DNA from: Micrococcaceae bacterium Sec5.7
Lineage (GTDB): Bacteria; Actinomycetota; Actinomycetes; Actinomycetales; Micrococcaceae
Length of the DNA: 64,000 nucleotides
Assembly (NCBI GenBank): GCA_039636785.1
Contig: CP144169.1
Location: 1,984,001-2,048,000 of the forward strand
Direction of reading: 5' to 3'
A program made the position numbers and the translations under genes. A model generated the notes under the pieces. It worked only from the letters and a program-made list of their open reading frames with translations, did no database searches and was not told the DNA's origin. Below are positions 31,914 to 40,345 of this stretch, in pieces. The stretch's first letter is position 1, and each line of letters opens with the position of its first letter.

Positions 31914-33166
31914 GGCGAATTCAGGCGGTCGTTGCAACGGCGGGTTTTTCTGGTTCAAATAGTAGCCGTTCCATGGCTTGGGCGGGGGTGATGCCGCCCA
32001 GGGTCTTGCGGGGTCGGGCGTTGAGTTCGGCTGCGACTTCGAGCAGCCGCTCGGGTGAGTGCACGGACAGGTCGGTGCCCTTGGGGAAGTACTGGCGCAG
32101 GAGTCCGTTGGTGTTCTCGTTGGTGCCGCGCTGCCAGGGTGAGTGCGGGTCGCAGAAGTAGATGTCCATGTTGGTCGCCATGGTGATCTGGCGGTGTTGG
32201 GCAAGCTCGGTGCCCTGGTCCCAGGTCAGCGACTTGCACAGGTGCTCCGGCAGGGTCTTGATCCTCGCCAGCAGGCCGTCACGGACAGCGACGGCGCCGT
32301 GGTCATCGGGCAGGTGGACCAGCATCGTAAACCGGGTCTGGCGCTCCACCAGGGTGGCGATGGCCGAGCGGCAGTTCGACCCCAGGACCAGATCCCCTTC
32401 CCAGTGGCCAGGGACGGCGCGGTCGGCGACCTCGGCGGGTCGTTCGCTGATCAGGATCATGTCCGGGATCTTCCCCGCCCGCTTGCCGGTGGGGCGTCTT
32501 GGCCGCCTCACGGCGCGGCCTGTGCGCAGGTGTTGGTGCAGGTCAGCGCGCAGGTGACCGCGGCCCTGCACATACAGCGCCTGGTAGATCGTCTCGGGAC
32601 ACACTTGCATCTCCGCTCGGTCCGGGAACGTCGTGGCGAGGTGGTCACTGATCTGCTCGGGACTCCACTTCACGCACAACTTGGCCTGTACCAGGGATGC
32701 CAGTTCCAGGTCATCGAACTTGCTGGCCTTGGGTCGGTGACCGCGCAGCTCGGCCCGTTTCTGCGCCGCATACGGCGCATACTTTCCCCGCCCCCGCGCG
32801 CCCGTCCCGGGGCCGTTACGGCGCAGTTCACGGCTGACCGTCGATGCAGACCGCTTGAGCTGCGCTGCGATCGCCCGCACACTTATTCCGGCCAGGTGCA
32901 GGTCCGCGATCTGCAGTCGGTCTTCCAGGCACAGGTACCGGCCCGAAGGTTCGGGTTTCTTGCGCGGGATCCGCCCGCCGGTTGCTTGACGCCAATGACG
33001 GCCAGTTCGTCGATCCACTCCAACAGCCTCGCACGCCGCGATCAGCGTCGAGCCCTGGGCCATCAACACCCAGAACCGGGCCTCCTTTTCGATCCGTTCC
33101 TTCTTCGACAACATGGGCAACACCTCACAATAAAAAGGGGTGTTGCAACGACCGATTGAACTCGCC
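31914..33166 (-). mobile_element. IS30-family insertion sequence, copy 4 (1,253 bp)
   Basis: The target duplication is ATC (31911-31913 and 33167-33169). The rejoined flank cgcccggtgaaggatccctatggggc is an imperfect copy of the palindrome. The element is in minus orientation and matches the other copies in length, termini and encoded protein. Confidence 0.95.
31921..33114 (-). CDS. IS30-family transposase (copy 4)
   Basis: A 397-residue intact transposase with the same sequence as copies 1-3, DDE triad D241/D299/E333 and the N-terminal helix-turn-helix. The ATG at 33114 follows the GAGGTG site; the longer frame past 33166 includes host sequence and is not the natural start. Confidence 0.95.
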   Translation of the reverse strand: MLSKKERIEKEARFWVLMAQGSTLIAACEAVGVDRRTGRHWRQATGGRIPRKKPEPSGRYLCLEDRLQIADLHLAGISVRAIAAQLKRSASTVSRELRRNGPGTGARGRGKYAPYAAQKRAELRGHRPKASKFDDLELASLVQAKLCVKWSPEQISDHLATTFPDRAEMQVCPETIYQALYVQGRGHLRADLHQHLRTGRAVRRPRRPTGKRAGKIPDMILISERPAEVADRAVPGHWEGDLVLGSNCRSAIATLVERQTRFTMLVHLPDDHGAVAVRDGLLARIKTLPEHLCKSLTWDQGTELAQHRQITMATNMDIYFCDPHSPWQRGTNENTNGLLRQYFPKGTDLSVHSPERLLEVAAELNARPRKTLGGITPAQAMERLLFEPEKPAVATTA

Positions 33167-33219
33167 ATCCCTATGGGGCGGACATACGTGAACGTTTTGC
33201 GCATCGGTAGGCTAGGTCC

Positions 33220-33714
33220 ATGGCGTTGGGGGAAGCGGCGCAGCCGCAGGCAGTTCGATCACACAGGGTGATCCTGGACGCGTACGCGTTCATCAAGGGC
33301 TGGTTGATCGCCACTTCGCTCTGGGTAGGCCTACTGCTGTTCTTGGTTGCGGCAAGCTACGGCGTGCCCGCCGCGCGAGACGGCACCGACGCCGGCCACG
33401 TATGGGGCCTTTTGGGCATGGTGGTTTTTTATGGCTTCGGAGTTTCCCTGGTGTTCGCGGCGCCACTGGCCTGGGTGTTGGCCTACCTTCTGCGCCCAGT
33501 CCGGAATCAAAGGATCCACATCGGGGCCTTTTTCGCGGTGCCCACCCTAGCGTTCTGGCTGCTGGGAAGCGTCCTCGGTCTCGGCTGGCAGCCCTTGCTG
33601 CTGATCGCATGGGCCACCGTTGGCGCAGCGGCGGCGATCGGCCGTTGGTCGGTCCGCAAGGACGTCCTTTCCTCGACTTCCGCGACTGCCCCCGCCGGAC
33701 CGCCCGCTGAATGA
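33220..33714 (+). CDS. Hypothetical integral membrane protein
   Basis: A 164-residue protein with four predicted membrane helices: LIATSLWVGLLLFLVAASYGV (about 28-48), VWGLLGMVVFYGFGVSLVFA (about 61-80), a third just after residue 102 (HIGAFFAVPTLAFWLLGSVLGLGW) and LLLIAWATVGAAAAIGRWS. The ends are polar. The ATG is 53 bp past IS30 copy 4, so the promoter may have been replaced. The stop codon overlaps a palindrome half (33713-33727). No family recognised. Confidence 0.7.
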   Translation: MALGEAAQPQAVRSHRVILDAYAFIKGWLIATSLWVGLLLFLVAASYGVPAARDGTDAGHVWGLLGMVVFYGFGVSLVFAAPLAWVLAYLLRPVRNQRIHIGAFFAVPTLAFWLLGSVLGLGWQPLLLIAWATVGAAAAIGRWSVRKDVLSSTSATAPAGPPAE

Positions 33715-33727
33715 TCCCTTACCGGAC
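33713..33727. repeat. GATC-centred palindrome, right half, overlapping a stop codon
   Basis: gatcccttaccggac matches the right arm of the palindrome family; the left arm is weak because it is inside the coding end of the membrane protein gene. Confidence 0.55.
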
Positions 33728-33749
33728 TCGGGTGGTCATCTCCCAACAG

Positions 33750-34229
33750 CTAGCTGCGGGAAGCAGTGAGCAGCCTGATGGCGGCAAGCTCCAACTTCGC
33801 CAAGTCTGACTTGATCGCATTTATCTCTTGGTAGGCGGAAACCCGATCGTCCTCACTGCCCCTGCTATTGGAATGAAGGACAGCGAATGCCTTGCCGCCT
33901 TGAATCCTCCGCTGTGCCTCCATCGCGGGCAGGATAAGCGCATCTTCGCCGGTGTGGAGCCGAAGCTTCCGGATATTGCGATCTACCGACTGAGCATTTT
34001 GAGTCATCTCTCGGCCGCTATCGGTGTCCACCCATTCGATCCAATCGCGTTGCTTCCATTCGTTGCCAGCGCTCGATATGACCAGAATCTGCATCGTGTC
34101 TGCCCAGCGGTTCCCCGCTTGCACGAGGTCTGTGACAATGTCTCGCAGTTCGCGCTTCCTTGTGGCCTCACGCAACGCGGCGCCCTCTGCCTCGGAGCCG
34201 CTGAGCAATCGATCCTGCAACATCTCCAC
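33750..34229 (-). CDS. Hypothetical cytoplasmic protein
   Basis: A 159-residue, largely helical, charged protein (REATRKRELRDIVTDLVQAGNRWADTMQI, then a polar middle and a final helix EINAIKSDLAKLELAAIRLL). The start may be the GTG at 34229 or the ATG at 34223. No family recognised. Upstream on the same strand is a possible partner at 34270-34554, separated by 40 nt. Base use looks normal for a coding frame. Confidence 0.55.
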   Translation of the reverse strand: MEMLQDRLLSGSEAEGAALREATRKRELRDIVTDLVQAGNRWADTMQILVISSAGNEWKQRDWIEWVDTDSGREMTQNAQSVDRNIRKLRLHTGEDALILPAMEAQRRIQGGKAFAVLHSNSRGSEDDRVSAYQEINAIKSDLAKLELAAIRLLTASRS

Positions 34230-34269
34230 TTTTCCGGCTCTGCAGACGACCCTCTTGTGACGGGTGGTC

Positions 34270-34554
34270 CTAGTCCAAAGCGTCGCGCAAGTCCTGAATC
34301 AAAACAGCCATGTTCAATTTGACGCCTATAGGAGCATCGTCGTAGACAGAACAGGGCCAGGGTGTCCGGAGCTCTGCGACGGTGCGCACTGGACCCAACA
34401 GCCGGCCGCGCCAGCGGACGCCCAACACTGGTTGAAGCGCAGCGGAAACCAGGTCTTGAACGGGTTGTGCCCACTGCGGGCAGGTGGAGCCCTCCGCACA
34501 GCTCAGGCTGTCCCCACTGGCGTACAACCCGTTCCTGTCAGACCCCTCCCCCAT
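34270..34554 (-). CDS. Possible small protein upstream of 33750-34229
   Basis: A 94-residue frame (WAQPVQDLVSAALQPVLGVRWRGRLLGPVRTVAELRTPWPCSVYDDAPIGVKLNMAVLIQDLRDALD). The C-terminal 65 residues look more protein-like than the Ser/Gly-rich start, so translation may begin inside. The opposite strand is also open over this region, which makes the assignment weak. Family unknown. Confidence 0.35.
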   Translation of the reverse strand: MGEGSDRNGLYASGDSLSCAEGSTCPQWAQPVQDLVSAALQPVLGVRWRGRLLGPVRTVAELRTPWPCSVYDDAPIGVKLNMAVLIQDLRDALD

Positions 34555-34564
34555 ACTGAAACCA

Positions 34565-34587
34565 GCGGCTGAGAGGCCGCCTTTTTT
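34565..34587 (+). terminator. Rho-independent terminator-like hairpin
   Basis: gcggc/gccgc stem around tgagag followed by ctttttt. Orientation is plus-strand; it lies directly upstream of the second copy of the three-gene unit, insulating it from upstream transcription. Confidence 0.6.
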
Positions 34588-34600
34588 ACGGCGTGGTTAT

Positions 34601-34616
34601 TCGAACATATATCCTA
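34601..34616. promoter_or_regulatory. Possible half of an SOS (LexA) box upstream of the second unit
   Basis: The sequence tcgaacatatatccta has the TCGAAC half of the actinobacterial LexA box (TCGAAC-N4-GTTCGA) and a poor second half. It is 10 bp before the ATG of the first unit gene at 34627. Weak; the DUF6504 link to mutasome genes is what makes it worth noting. Confidence 0.3.
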
Positions 34617-34626
34617 AGATCGTGGT

Positions 34627-34959
34627 ATGGGACCAGAACAAGCGAGCCGGCTGCAGGCGCAGTATGCGCGGCGCGCCGGCCCGATAGGGCTGACGGTGGA
34701 AGAACTCGACTTCGAGCACTTCCCCGCCAAGAACGGGTTCCCTGGGATCCCGGTGAAGGCGTGGATCCGGTTCCCGAACTGCGCGGAGCTGGTGGACGGC
34801 GAGGTGTACGCCTGGACGGCCAAAGCCGCGGAAGTGACCTGGAAGGACGGGCCGGTGACCTACCGGACGTGGGTGTGGAGTTCGGCGGTCACCCGCCGCA
34901 AAGATTTGAAAAGAAGGACCCTAGGAGAGCGTGCAGACCATGACAGCAACAGCCAATAG
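34627..34959 (+). CDS. First gene of duplicated three-gene unit, copy 2 (full length, unknown)
   Basis: A 110-residue protein. The 23 N-terminal residues (MGPEQASRLQAQYARRAGPIGLT) are absent or altered in the paralogue at 17417. The body (FEHFPAKNGFPGIPVKAWIRFP, ELVDGEVYAWTAKAAEVTWK, TYRTWVWSSAVTRRKDL) is beta-rich with many Trp/Tyr, a small domain of unknown family. Its 3' end overlaps the DUF6504 gene by 20 nt as in the first copy. The conserved overlap means the three genes travel together. Confidence 0.7.
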   Translation: MGPEQASRLQAQYARRAGPIGLTVEELDFEHFPAKNGFPGIPVKAWIRFPNCAELVDGEVYAWTAKAAEVTWKDGPVTYRTWVWSSAVTRRKDLKRRTLGERADHDSNSQ

Positions 34960-35254
34960 AACAGCCCTCGACGCTGCTGTGGACGTCCGGTTTACCCCGG
35001 CCGGCAACCCGTTGGCCGTCCGGCATAACGGACGCATATGGGCCGTCATGGCCGATCCGGTGCACTGGTTTGCACGGGACGCCTGGTGGGACACCAGAAG
35101 CACGGCCGCCGTGGGCAGCGGCGACCTGGTGAGCATCGAATACTGGCGCGTCCAGGTTGGCCTGGCGTCGAACTCTGCCTTGCGTACGTTCACGTTGCGC
35201 CGTGATCCCCTAGCCAGCCAGTGGCTCCTGGAGAACATCGCTGATGGCTACTAG
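34940..35254 (+). CDS. DUF6504 family protein, copy 2
   Basis: A 104-residue protein, close paralogue of the one at 17661 (VDVRFTPAGNPLAVRHNGRIWAVMADPVHWFARDAWWDT, VSIEYWRVQVG, SALRTFTLRRDPLASQWLL). The ATG at 34940 follows CTAGGAGAG by about 10 nt; the same DNA surrounds the first copy's start, so translation control is conserved. It has a 6-nt gap to gene 3. The DUF6504 family is known near translesion polymerase genes; here no such gene is nearby. Confidence 0.75.
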   Translation: MTATANRTALDAAVDVRFTPAGNPLAVRHNGRIWAVMADPVHWFARDAWWDTRSTAAVGSGDLVSIEYWRVQVGLASNSALRTFTLRRDPLASQWLLENIADGY

Positions 35255-35260
35255 GCAACG

Positions 35261-35641
35261 GTGAAACTGGACCGCGAACCGATCAGTGATCAGACATGGG
35301 AAGGGGTCAGGGCGGAATTCACGCTGCCTGCTCTGGGGCAGGTTCGCCGTCGCCTCTCTGAGCTCATGGAAGATCCGGAACCGGTGATGCAGCAGCTCGT
35401 CCGCGTCTTCATTGACGAGGGCACCTTCTGCCCGGGATTCCAGTTCCTCCCCGGCGGCCAGCTCCACCCGACCGTCGTCAGGCTTTTTCAGCGAGCGATG
35501 GAACTAAAAATTCCCCACAACTACTTCACGGTCTGGATGGTAACTCCGTCCCGGGAACTCGCGGGATCCCGCCCCGTTGACCTCTTGGACAGCGGGTCCT
35601 CACCCTTGCTTCGTGCCCTGGAAGCCCTCGGCCGGCGGTAG
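35261..35641 (+). CDS. Third gene of duplicated unit, copy 2
   Basis: A 126-residue protein with a GTG start. Close paralogue of 17979-18353: ISDQTWEGVRAEFTLPALGQVRRRLSELMEDPEPVMQQLVRVFIDEGTFCPGFQFLPGGQLHPTVVRLF, then FTVWMVTPSRELAGSRPVDLLDSGSSPLLRALEALGRR. The tail (GSRPVDLLDSG, LLRALEALGR) resembles the Xre/MbcA/ParS toxin-binding domain (DUF2384) more clearly than copy 1. Nothing downstream matches the 90-residue gene that follows copy 1. Confidence 0.65.
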   Translation: MKLDREPISDQTWEGVRAEFTLPALGQVRRRLSELMEDPEPVMQQLVRVFIDEGTFCPGFQFLPGGQLHPTVVRLFQRAMELKIPHNYFTVWMVTPSRELAGSRPVDLLDSGSSPLLRALEALGRR

Positions 35642-35997
35642 GCGCCAACCGGACTACCTGGTAGCGCTGTTGGCCATGAATGGCGGGTCTTTCACAGTCC
35701 GGTCTGGAGGTTTTCGGGCATACCTGCAGGCCGCGACGGCTGCATCCGCGGGGCTTTTGGCTTCAGCTGGTCGGGCGAAGCGACCCCCCCATCGCCAAAG
35801 CACTCGGGGTCTCCCACGCATCCATCTACGGCCGCCTTCCAACCAGCAACCTCTGAACCGTGCAACCCGCACGGAATCCTTAGCGCCAGCCACTGTTCCT
35901 CGGCAGGTCAGACCCCTATGAGAACTCGCCGCCGCGACACGGCACCTTCCCGCGCGAAACGCTGGGTCTGCCATTGGGGGTCATATTGACTGTGCAC
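35642..35997. other. Intergenic region containing a serine-resolvase HTH remnant at 35785-35855
   Basis: From 35791 the plus strand encodes IAKALGVSHASIYGRLP, the last helix-turn-helix of a resolvase (IAKALGVSRATVYR...L), ending at a stop at 35855; upstream a C run (accccccc) disrupts the frame. The rest shows no gene. It is one more trace of serine-recombinase elements in this region. Confidence 0.5.
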
Positions 35998-37668
35998 ATG
36001 GACTTCAAGCAGCGCGCGACCTCGTTGGCGGGAACTTCATGGCATGCGATAGGTCGAGGCTTCCACGCCGCTACTGCTTGGATCGTCGAGGCCATACGGA
36101 AACTGCGTTCCGTTCGCGTCAACCTCGTCATTGCCGTGCTTCTGACCGCGCTCGGGCTGCTCGCCTTCGGAGCCTGTGCATGGTGGCTGATCGGCTTTGC
36201 GCTCACAGGTAACCCAACGTACTCACTCCCGAAGGGGGCGGAAACCCGTGGAGATGCCACCCGGATTGCGCTGACGATTGTGGCCGGTCTGGGCGGTGCA
36301 GTTGCCTTGGTCGTCACCTTCCGCAAGCAACGCCGGGCTGAGGATGGCTCTTTTCTGGAAAGGCTCTCCATCGCGGCAGACCTTCTGGGAGGCGCCAACC
36401 CAACCATGCAGGTTTCCGGCATCTACGCACTTGCCGCACTGGCCGACGAGACACACGGCACGCAACGGCAACAATGCATCGACGTTCTCTGCAGCTACAT
36501 GCGACTTCCATATTCTCCAACAGTTGCCAACAATCTCCATCCCGCGACGACAACGACCCGACGGACCTACACATTCTCTGACAGAACCACCGAAGTTCAG
36601 ACGACCATCAACCACCGCCCGTCGGATGGCGAGGTCAGGCTCACGATCATCGACGTTATCCGTCAGCATCTGCAGCCCGAAGCCATGCAGTCCTGGTCAA
36701 AGAACGACTTCAACTTCCGGGAGTCAGTCTTTGATGGAGGCAGCCTCGCCGGCGCACTGTTCCAGGGTGCCGTGGACTTCACCGGGGCGACGTTCATCAG
36801 GCGAACCATGAGCTTCAGCTTCGCGACCTTCTCCGGCAAGGTAAATTTCGGGTTGGCCACGTTCTCCGGCCGCGTTGACTTCAGCGATGCATGGTTCTCG
36901 GGCGGCACCGTGAACTTCCTAGACGCATTGTTCACCGGCGGCACCGTTGACTTTAGACGTGCGCGGTTCAGCGGCGGCACCGTTCAGTTCAGCTTCGCGA
37001 GATTCGCCGGCGGCAGTGTGAGCTTCGCCCGTGCGATGTTCACGGGCAGCAACATTGATTTCCTCCATACTAAGTTCTCCGGAGGAGAGGTGGATTTTAA
37101 CGAGGCAATGTTCAGTGGCGGCGAGGCGGACTTCAGCTTTGCGTCCTTCTCCCACGGCACGGTGAACTTCGCCCGGACTGAGTTCACCGGCGGCACGATG
37201 ATCTTCATCAAGACGGAGTTCACCGGCGGCAACGTCAACTTCGCCCAAGCCGAGTTCTCTGGTGGAGATCTGCGGTTTGGCCAGGCGAAGTTCGCCGGCG
37301 GCAAGATGCGGTTTGGCCAGGCGAAGTTCTCCGGCGGCAAGATGCACTTCTTCCAGGCGGAGTTCACCGGCGGTGAGCTGGACTTCGGCTCGGCCGAGTT
37401 CACCGGCGGTGAGCTGGACTTCGGCTTGGCCGAGTTCACCGGCAGCACCCTGGATTTCCGGCTGGCGAAGTTCACCAGCGGCAAGGTGAATTTCTTCCAG
37501 GCGGAGTTCACCGGCGGTGAGCTAGACTTCGGCTCGGCCGAGTTCACCGGCAGCAACGTGGATTTCCGTCTTCCGTCAGCTTGGAAGTGTCCGCCTCTGG
37601 TGCCGTGGGACATCCATCCTCCAGAGGGTGTTGTGCCGCAGGAGCTGCCGTTCGTCTGGCGGAGGTAG
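35998..37668 (+). CDS. Membrane-anchored pentapeptide-type repeat protein
   Basis: A 556-residue protein from the ATG at 35998 (a GTG at 35992 is also possible). The N-terminal region has two hydrophobic helices (LVIAVLLTALGLLAFGACAWWLIGFAL and IALTIVAGLGGAVALVVTF), then a helical part (FLERLSIAADLLGGANPTMQVSGIYALAALADETH) and, from about residue 245 to 525, some 24 units of 12 residues with the pattern F.GG..DF..A.F (for example AEFTGGELDFGL), as in beta-helical pentapeptide proteins. It probably faces the cytoplasm from a membrane anchor. The function is unknown; other pentapeptide proteins mimic DNA or act as scaffolds. Confidence 0.8.
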   Translation: MDFKQRATSLAGTSWHAIGRGFHAATAWIVEAIRKLRSVRVNLVIAVLLTALGLLAFGACAWWLIGFALTGNPTYSLPKGAETRGDATRIALTIVAGLGGAVALVVTFRKQRRAEDGSFLERLSIAADLLGGANPTMQVSGIYALAALADETHGTQRQQCIDVLCSYMRLPYSPTVANNLHPATTTTRRTYTFSDRTTEVQTTINHRPSDGEVRLTIIDVIRQHLQPEAMQSWSKNDFNFRESVFDGGSLAGALFQGAVDFTGATFIRRTMSFSFATFSGKVNFGLATFSGRVDFSDAWFSGGTVNFLDALFTGGTVDFRRARFSGGTVQFSFARFAGGSVSFARAMFTGSNIDFLHTKFSGGEVDFNEAMFSGGEADFSFASFSHGTVNFARTEFTGGTMIFIKTEFTGGNVNFAQAEFSGGDLRFGQAKFAGGKMRFGQAKFSGGKMHFFQAEFTGGELDFGSAEFTGGELDFGLAEFTGSTLDFRLAKFTSGKVNFFQAEFTGGELDFGSAEFTGSNVDFRLPSAWKCPPLVPWDIHPPEGVVPQELPFVWRR

Positions 37669-37745
37669 AGAACCACTACCCGGTGTGTCCCAGTACCTAG
37701 GAACTGGCACGGTCCGGCCGCCGCCGCTCCCCCATCTGGTGAACC

Positions 37746-37870
37746 GTCAGTTTCCGAAGTCGCCTGCAGCCGCTGATGCGCGATGGATACTCCGGTGCAG
37801 ACGACTGTTGACATTGTTTTGTCCTAAGTCCTCTGCTCCAGGCGTATTTTGGTCCGAAGCCGCCTGCACC
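37746..37870. repeat. Resolvase-associated motifs beside a second serine recombinase
   Basis: The units gtcagtttccgaagtcgcct, tccggtgcagacgactgttg, gtcctaagtcctctgctcca and ggtccgaagccgcctgcacc are degenerate forms of the motif in the composite repeats, within 140 bp of the recombinase stop at 37885. Confidence 0.6.
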
Positions 37871-37884
37871 AATCGCGCCCGCCT

Positions 37885-38445
37885 TCAGCTCTCTGTCTTG
37901 AGGTACTGGTAGAGGGTTTCGCGGCTAATCCCGAATTCGCGGGCCAAGCCCGTCTTCTGTTCACCGGCGCCAGCTCGCTTCCGCAGCTCGCTTGCCTTCT
38001 CGGGCGAGAGTGCTTTCCTGCGTCCGCGGTATGCTCCGCGTGCCTGCGCCAGGGTGATGCCTTCGCGCTGGCGTTCACCGATCAGTGCCCGTTCAAATTC
38101 GGCGAAGGCTCCCATGACGGAGAGCATCAGGTTGGCCAAGGGTGAGTCCTCGCCGGTGAAGGTCAGGTTTTCCTTGAGGAACTCGATCCGAACACCTTTC
38201 TTGGTGAGCTCCTGTACCAGGGACCGGAGATCGTCCAGGTTCCGGGCGAGCCGGTCCATGCTGTGCACGACGAGGGTGTCGCCGTCACGGATGAAGCGCA
38301 GGAGCTCATCGAGCTGGGGGCGTTTGGTGTCCTTGCCCGAGGCCTTGTCCGTGAAGATCCTCTCCAGCTGAGCACCCTCGAGCTGGCGCTGAGTGTTCTG
38401 GTCCAGGCTGCTGACCCTGATGTATCCGATGCGCTGTCCGGCCAT
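37885..38445 (-). CDS. Serine recombinase (resolvase family)
   Basis: A 186-residue protein. MAGQRIGYIRVSSLDQNTQRQLEG has the active Ser (RVSSLD); RFIRDGDTLVVHSMDRLARNLDDLRSLVQELTKKGVRIEFLKENLTFTGEDSPLANLMLSVMGAFAEFERALIGERQREG carries the active-site Arg and the long dimer helix; KRAGAGEQKTGLAREFGISRETLYQYLKTES is the DNA-binding helix-turn-helix. It lies 217 bp from the pentapeptide gene and next to motif repeats. It appears intact. It is not the same protein as the resolvase at 29113. Confidence 0.92.
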   Translation of the reverse strand: MAGQRIGYIRVSSLDQNTQRQLEGAQLERIFTDKASGKDTKRPQLDELLRFIRDGDTLVVHSMDRLARNLDDLRSLVQELTKKGVRIEFLKENLTFTGEDSPLANLMLSVMGAFAEFERALIGERQREGITLAQARGAYRGRRKALSPEKASELRKRAGAGEQKTGLAREFGISRETLYQYLKTES

Positions 38446-38633
38446 GATGCATTCCTAACGAAGAGTGTCAGGTTGAACCCTAAGACTTTGGAATCCATGT
38501 GTCAAGAAATTATGTTACCCACCCTAGCCTGACATGGGAGCCGTCCATATCCTGACGTCAGTCTGGGGTATACCCCAAACAGACGAGACCCTTACCCGCA
38601 GGACTTCGGGCTACGCGAACTTATCGGAAAGGA

Positions 38634-39377
38634 TCATATGAGACGCGTGCGGTCGCGGGCGGCACGAGAGAGAACGTCCGCGGTTTCCGCGGGGTGTGAC
38701 CACATCGGCCAATGCCCGGTCGGCAGGTCGAGGTAGGTCACATCGCGCAGTTCTGCTATCGCGGCGAACATGGGGTCGCCGGAGGCGACGAGTTCTTTCA
38801 CCGTGGTGCTGGGAAACGAGCAGCAGATAATCGTCGCTGGCACGGCATGACGCGCCGGATTCACCAGCTGGATGGGCTCGCGAACTGCTCCGGCAGGATG
38901 TGGAACAGCGTTGTCCCGGAACCGCTGGAGGGTTGCACCGTCCAGCCCATCGAGGCTGGCCCCGCTGGCTTCCAGCTCGGCGAACGGCGGTAGTGGCAAC
39001 TCGACCACATCCGGTCCGACATCGGGCCGCGGAACAGCACCCTGCGACGCCGGACCGCTGTCCAGATAGATCACGCGCGAAACGAGGTGAGGAACCGCAT
39101 CGAGCACAGCGGTCACGACCGCCCCGGCTCCGCTGTGCGCGACGAGAACGACAGCATCCCCGACCGCACGCACGCACGCACTCACCGCGCTCACGTGGTC
39201 GGCGAACCGCATCCCGGCCCGCTCTGTCGCGGGGGACTCCAATCCCGGAAGTGTTATCGGATACGTTTGGTGCCCCTTGTGGCGGAGGTGTTCGGAGACG
39301 GTTTCCCACGCCCAGGAGCCCAACCAGTAGCCGGGGACGAGGACGACGGGCGATTCAGTATTTGCAGTAGTGATCAT
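38634..39377 (-). CDS. Alpha/beta hydrolase
   Basis: A 247-residue protein, ATG at 39377 (MITTANTESPVVLVPGYW). The oxyanion region is VVLVPGYWLGSWAWE; the nucleophile elbow is AHSGAG (Ser82) and the catalytic His is in TGHWPMWSHP. This combination (GYWLGSWAW, AHSGAG, HWPMW) is common in small actinobacterial hydrolases of unknown substrate. It is transcribed divergently from a WYL-domain regulator 49 bp away, which probably controls it. Confidence 0.85.
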   Translation of the reverse strand: MITTANTESPVVLVPGYWLGSWAWETVSEHLRHKGHQTYPITLPGLESPATERAGMRFADHVSAVSACVRAVGDAVVLVAHSGAGAVVTAVLDAVPHLVSRVIYLDSGPASQGAVPRPDVGPDVVELPLPPFAELEASGASLDGLDGATLQRFRDNAVPHPAGAVREPIQLVNPARHAVPATIICCSFPSTTVKELVASGDPMFAAIAELRDVTYLDLPTGHWPMWSHPAETADVLSRAARDRTRLI

Positions 39378-39426
39378 GGTCCCAGTGTCCAGCAGCAAGA
39401 TGACACCCTTATGGCACTATTAAAGA

Positions 39427-40164
39427 ATGAATCGAACCGATCGTCTTTACGCGATTCGGGAGGAATTGCGCAGGTCCGGGGGAATGGGAAGAACCGCAGA
39501 GCAGTTGGCCGAAGCGTTCGAGATCAGCGTCCGGACGGTCAAGCGCGACATCTCCGCGCTCCAGCACAGTGGCTTCCCGGTCTGGGCACGACTCGGACGC
39601 ATCGGCGGCTATGTGGTCGACGCCGCCGCAACACTGCCGCCGGTGAACATCACCGCTGCGGAGGCCACCGCGCTGACGGCAGCGCTGGCCTCACACCGCG
39701 GGCAGCCCTTCTACGCCGAAGGACAGGCAGCGCTCGTCAAGATCCTCGCCGTCATGGATGACAGCGCCCGTGTCCGATCGGCCCGTCTCGCCGCACGAAT
39801 CTGGATCAACGACGACGACACCCGGACACAGACCGGCCGCGTTCTTCCCACAATCGAACGTGCCATACAGGACCGACGCATTATCACACTCTCCTACCGC
39901 GACAAAAACGGCACGGTCACATCTCGACGCATCGACCCGCAATTGCTCGCCCGCACCGACGACCACTGGCACCTCGTCGCCCACTGCCAGCTCCGCCACG
40001 CCGTCCGCTGGTTCCGCATCGACCGAATCGTCAACGCCACCCTCACAACCGAAACAGCACAGGATCTCCCACTCACCGACCTCGGCCACCCACCCGCTAC
40101 CGCGCAACCGCTGAGCATCCAGCGAATCCCCGCTAACGACAACGGCACGAGCCCCGACCGCTGA
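39427..40164 (+). CDS. WYL-domain transcriptional regulator
   Basis: A 245-residue protein. N-terminal DeoR-like helix-turn-helix (GMGRTAEQLAEAFEISVRTVKRDISALQHSGFPVWARLGRIGGYVV, residues about 18-65) followed by a WYL domain (residues about 140-220) with HWHLVAHCQLRHAVRWFRIDRI. WYL domains bind small ligands or nucleic acids and often link regulators to DNA-damage or defence functions. It is divergent from the alpha/beta hydrolase at 38634; the 49 bp between them must hold both promoters. Confidence 0.9.
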   Translation: MNRTDRLYAIREELRRSGGMGRTAEQLAEAFEISVRTVKRDISALQHSGFPVWARLGRIGGYVVDAAATLPPVNITAAEATALTAALASHRGQPFYAEGQAALVKILAVMDDSARVRSARLAARIWINDDDTRTQTGRVLPTIERAIQDRRIITLSYRDKNGTVTSRRIDPQLLARTDDHWHLVAHCQLRHAVRWFRIDRIVNATLTTETAQDLPLTDLGHPPATAQPLSIQRIPANDNGTSPDR

Positions 40165-40345
40165 CCCAATTGCTTCGCTGCCGGGTTACAGCAGGGAAAC
40201 CGCCACTACGTTCCGGGCTCGTGCACGCTTTCCCAGCCTGCCGCTTAGCGTAGGATTTCGGGCTAATTCTGTCGCGACCCGAAGTGCAGCCAGCGCACCT
40301 TCCCCGCCCCACAGAATTCGTCTCAGCGGACGCGCAGCCCCGGCC

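Noticed and set aside
38446-38633. Tn3-family terminal repeat next to the 37885 recombinase
   Set aside because: No 38-bp GGGG-starting repeat with a partner copy could be found; only unassigned intergenic sequence.
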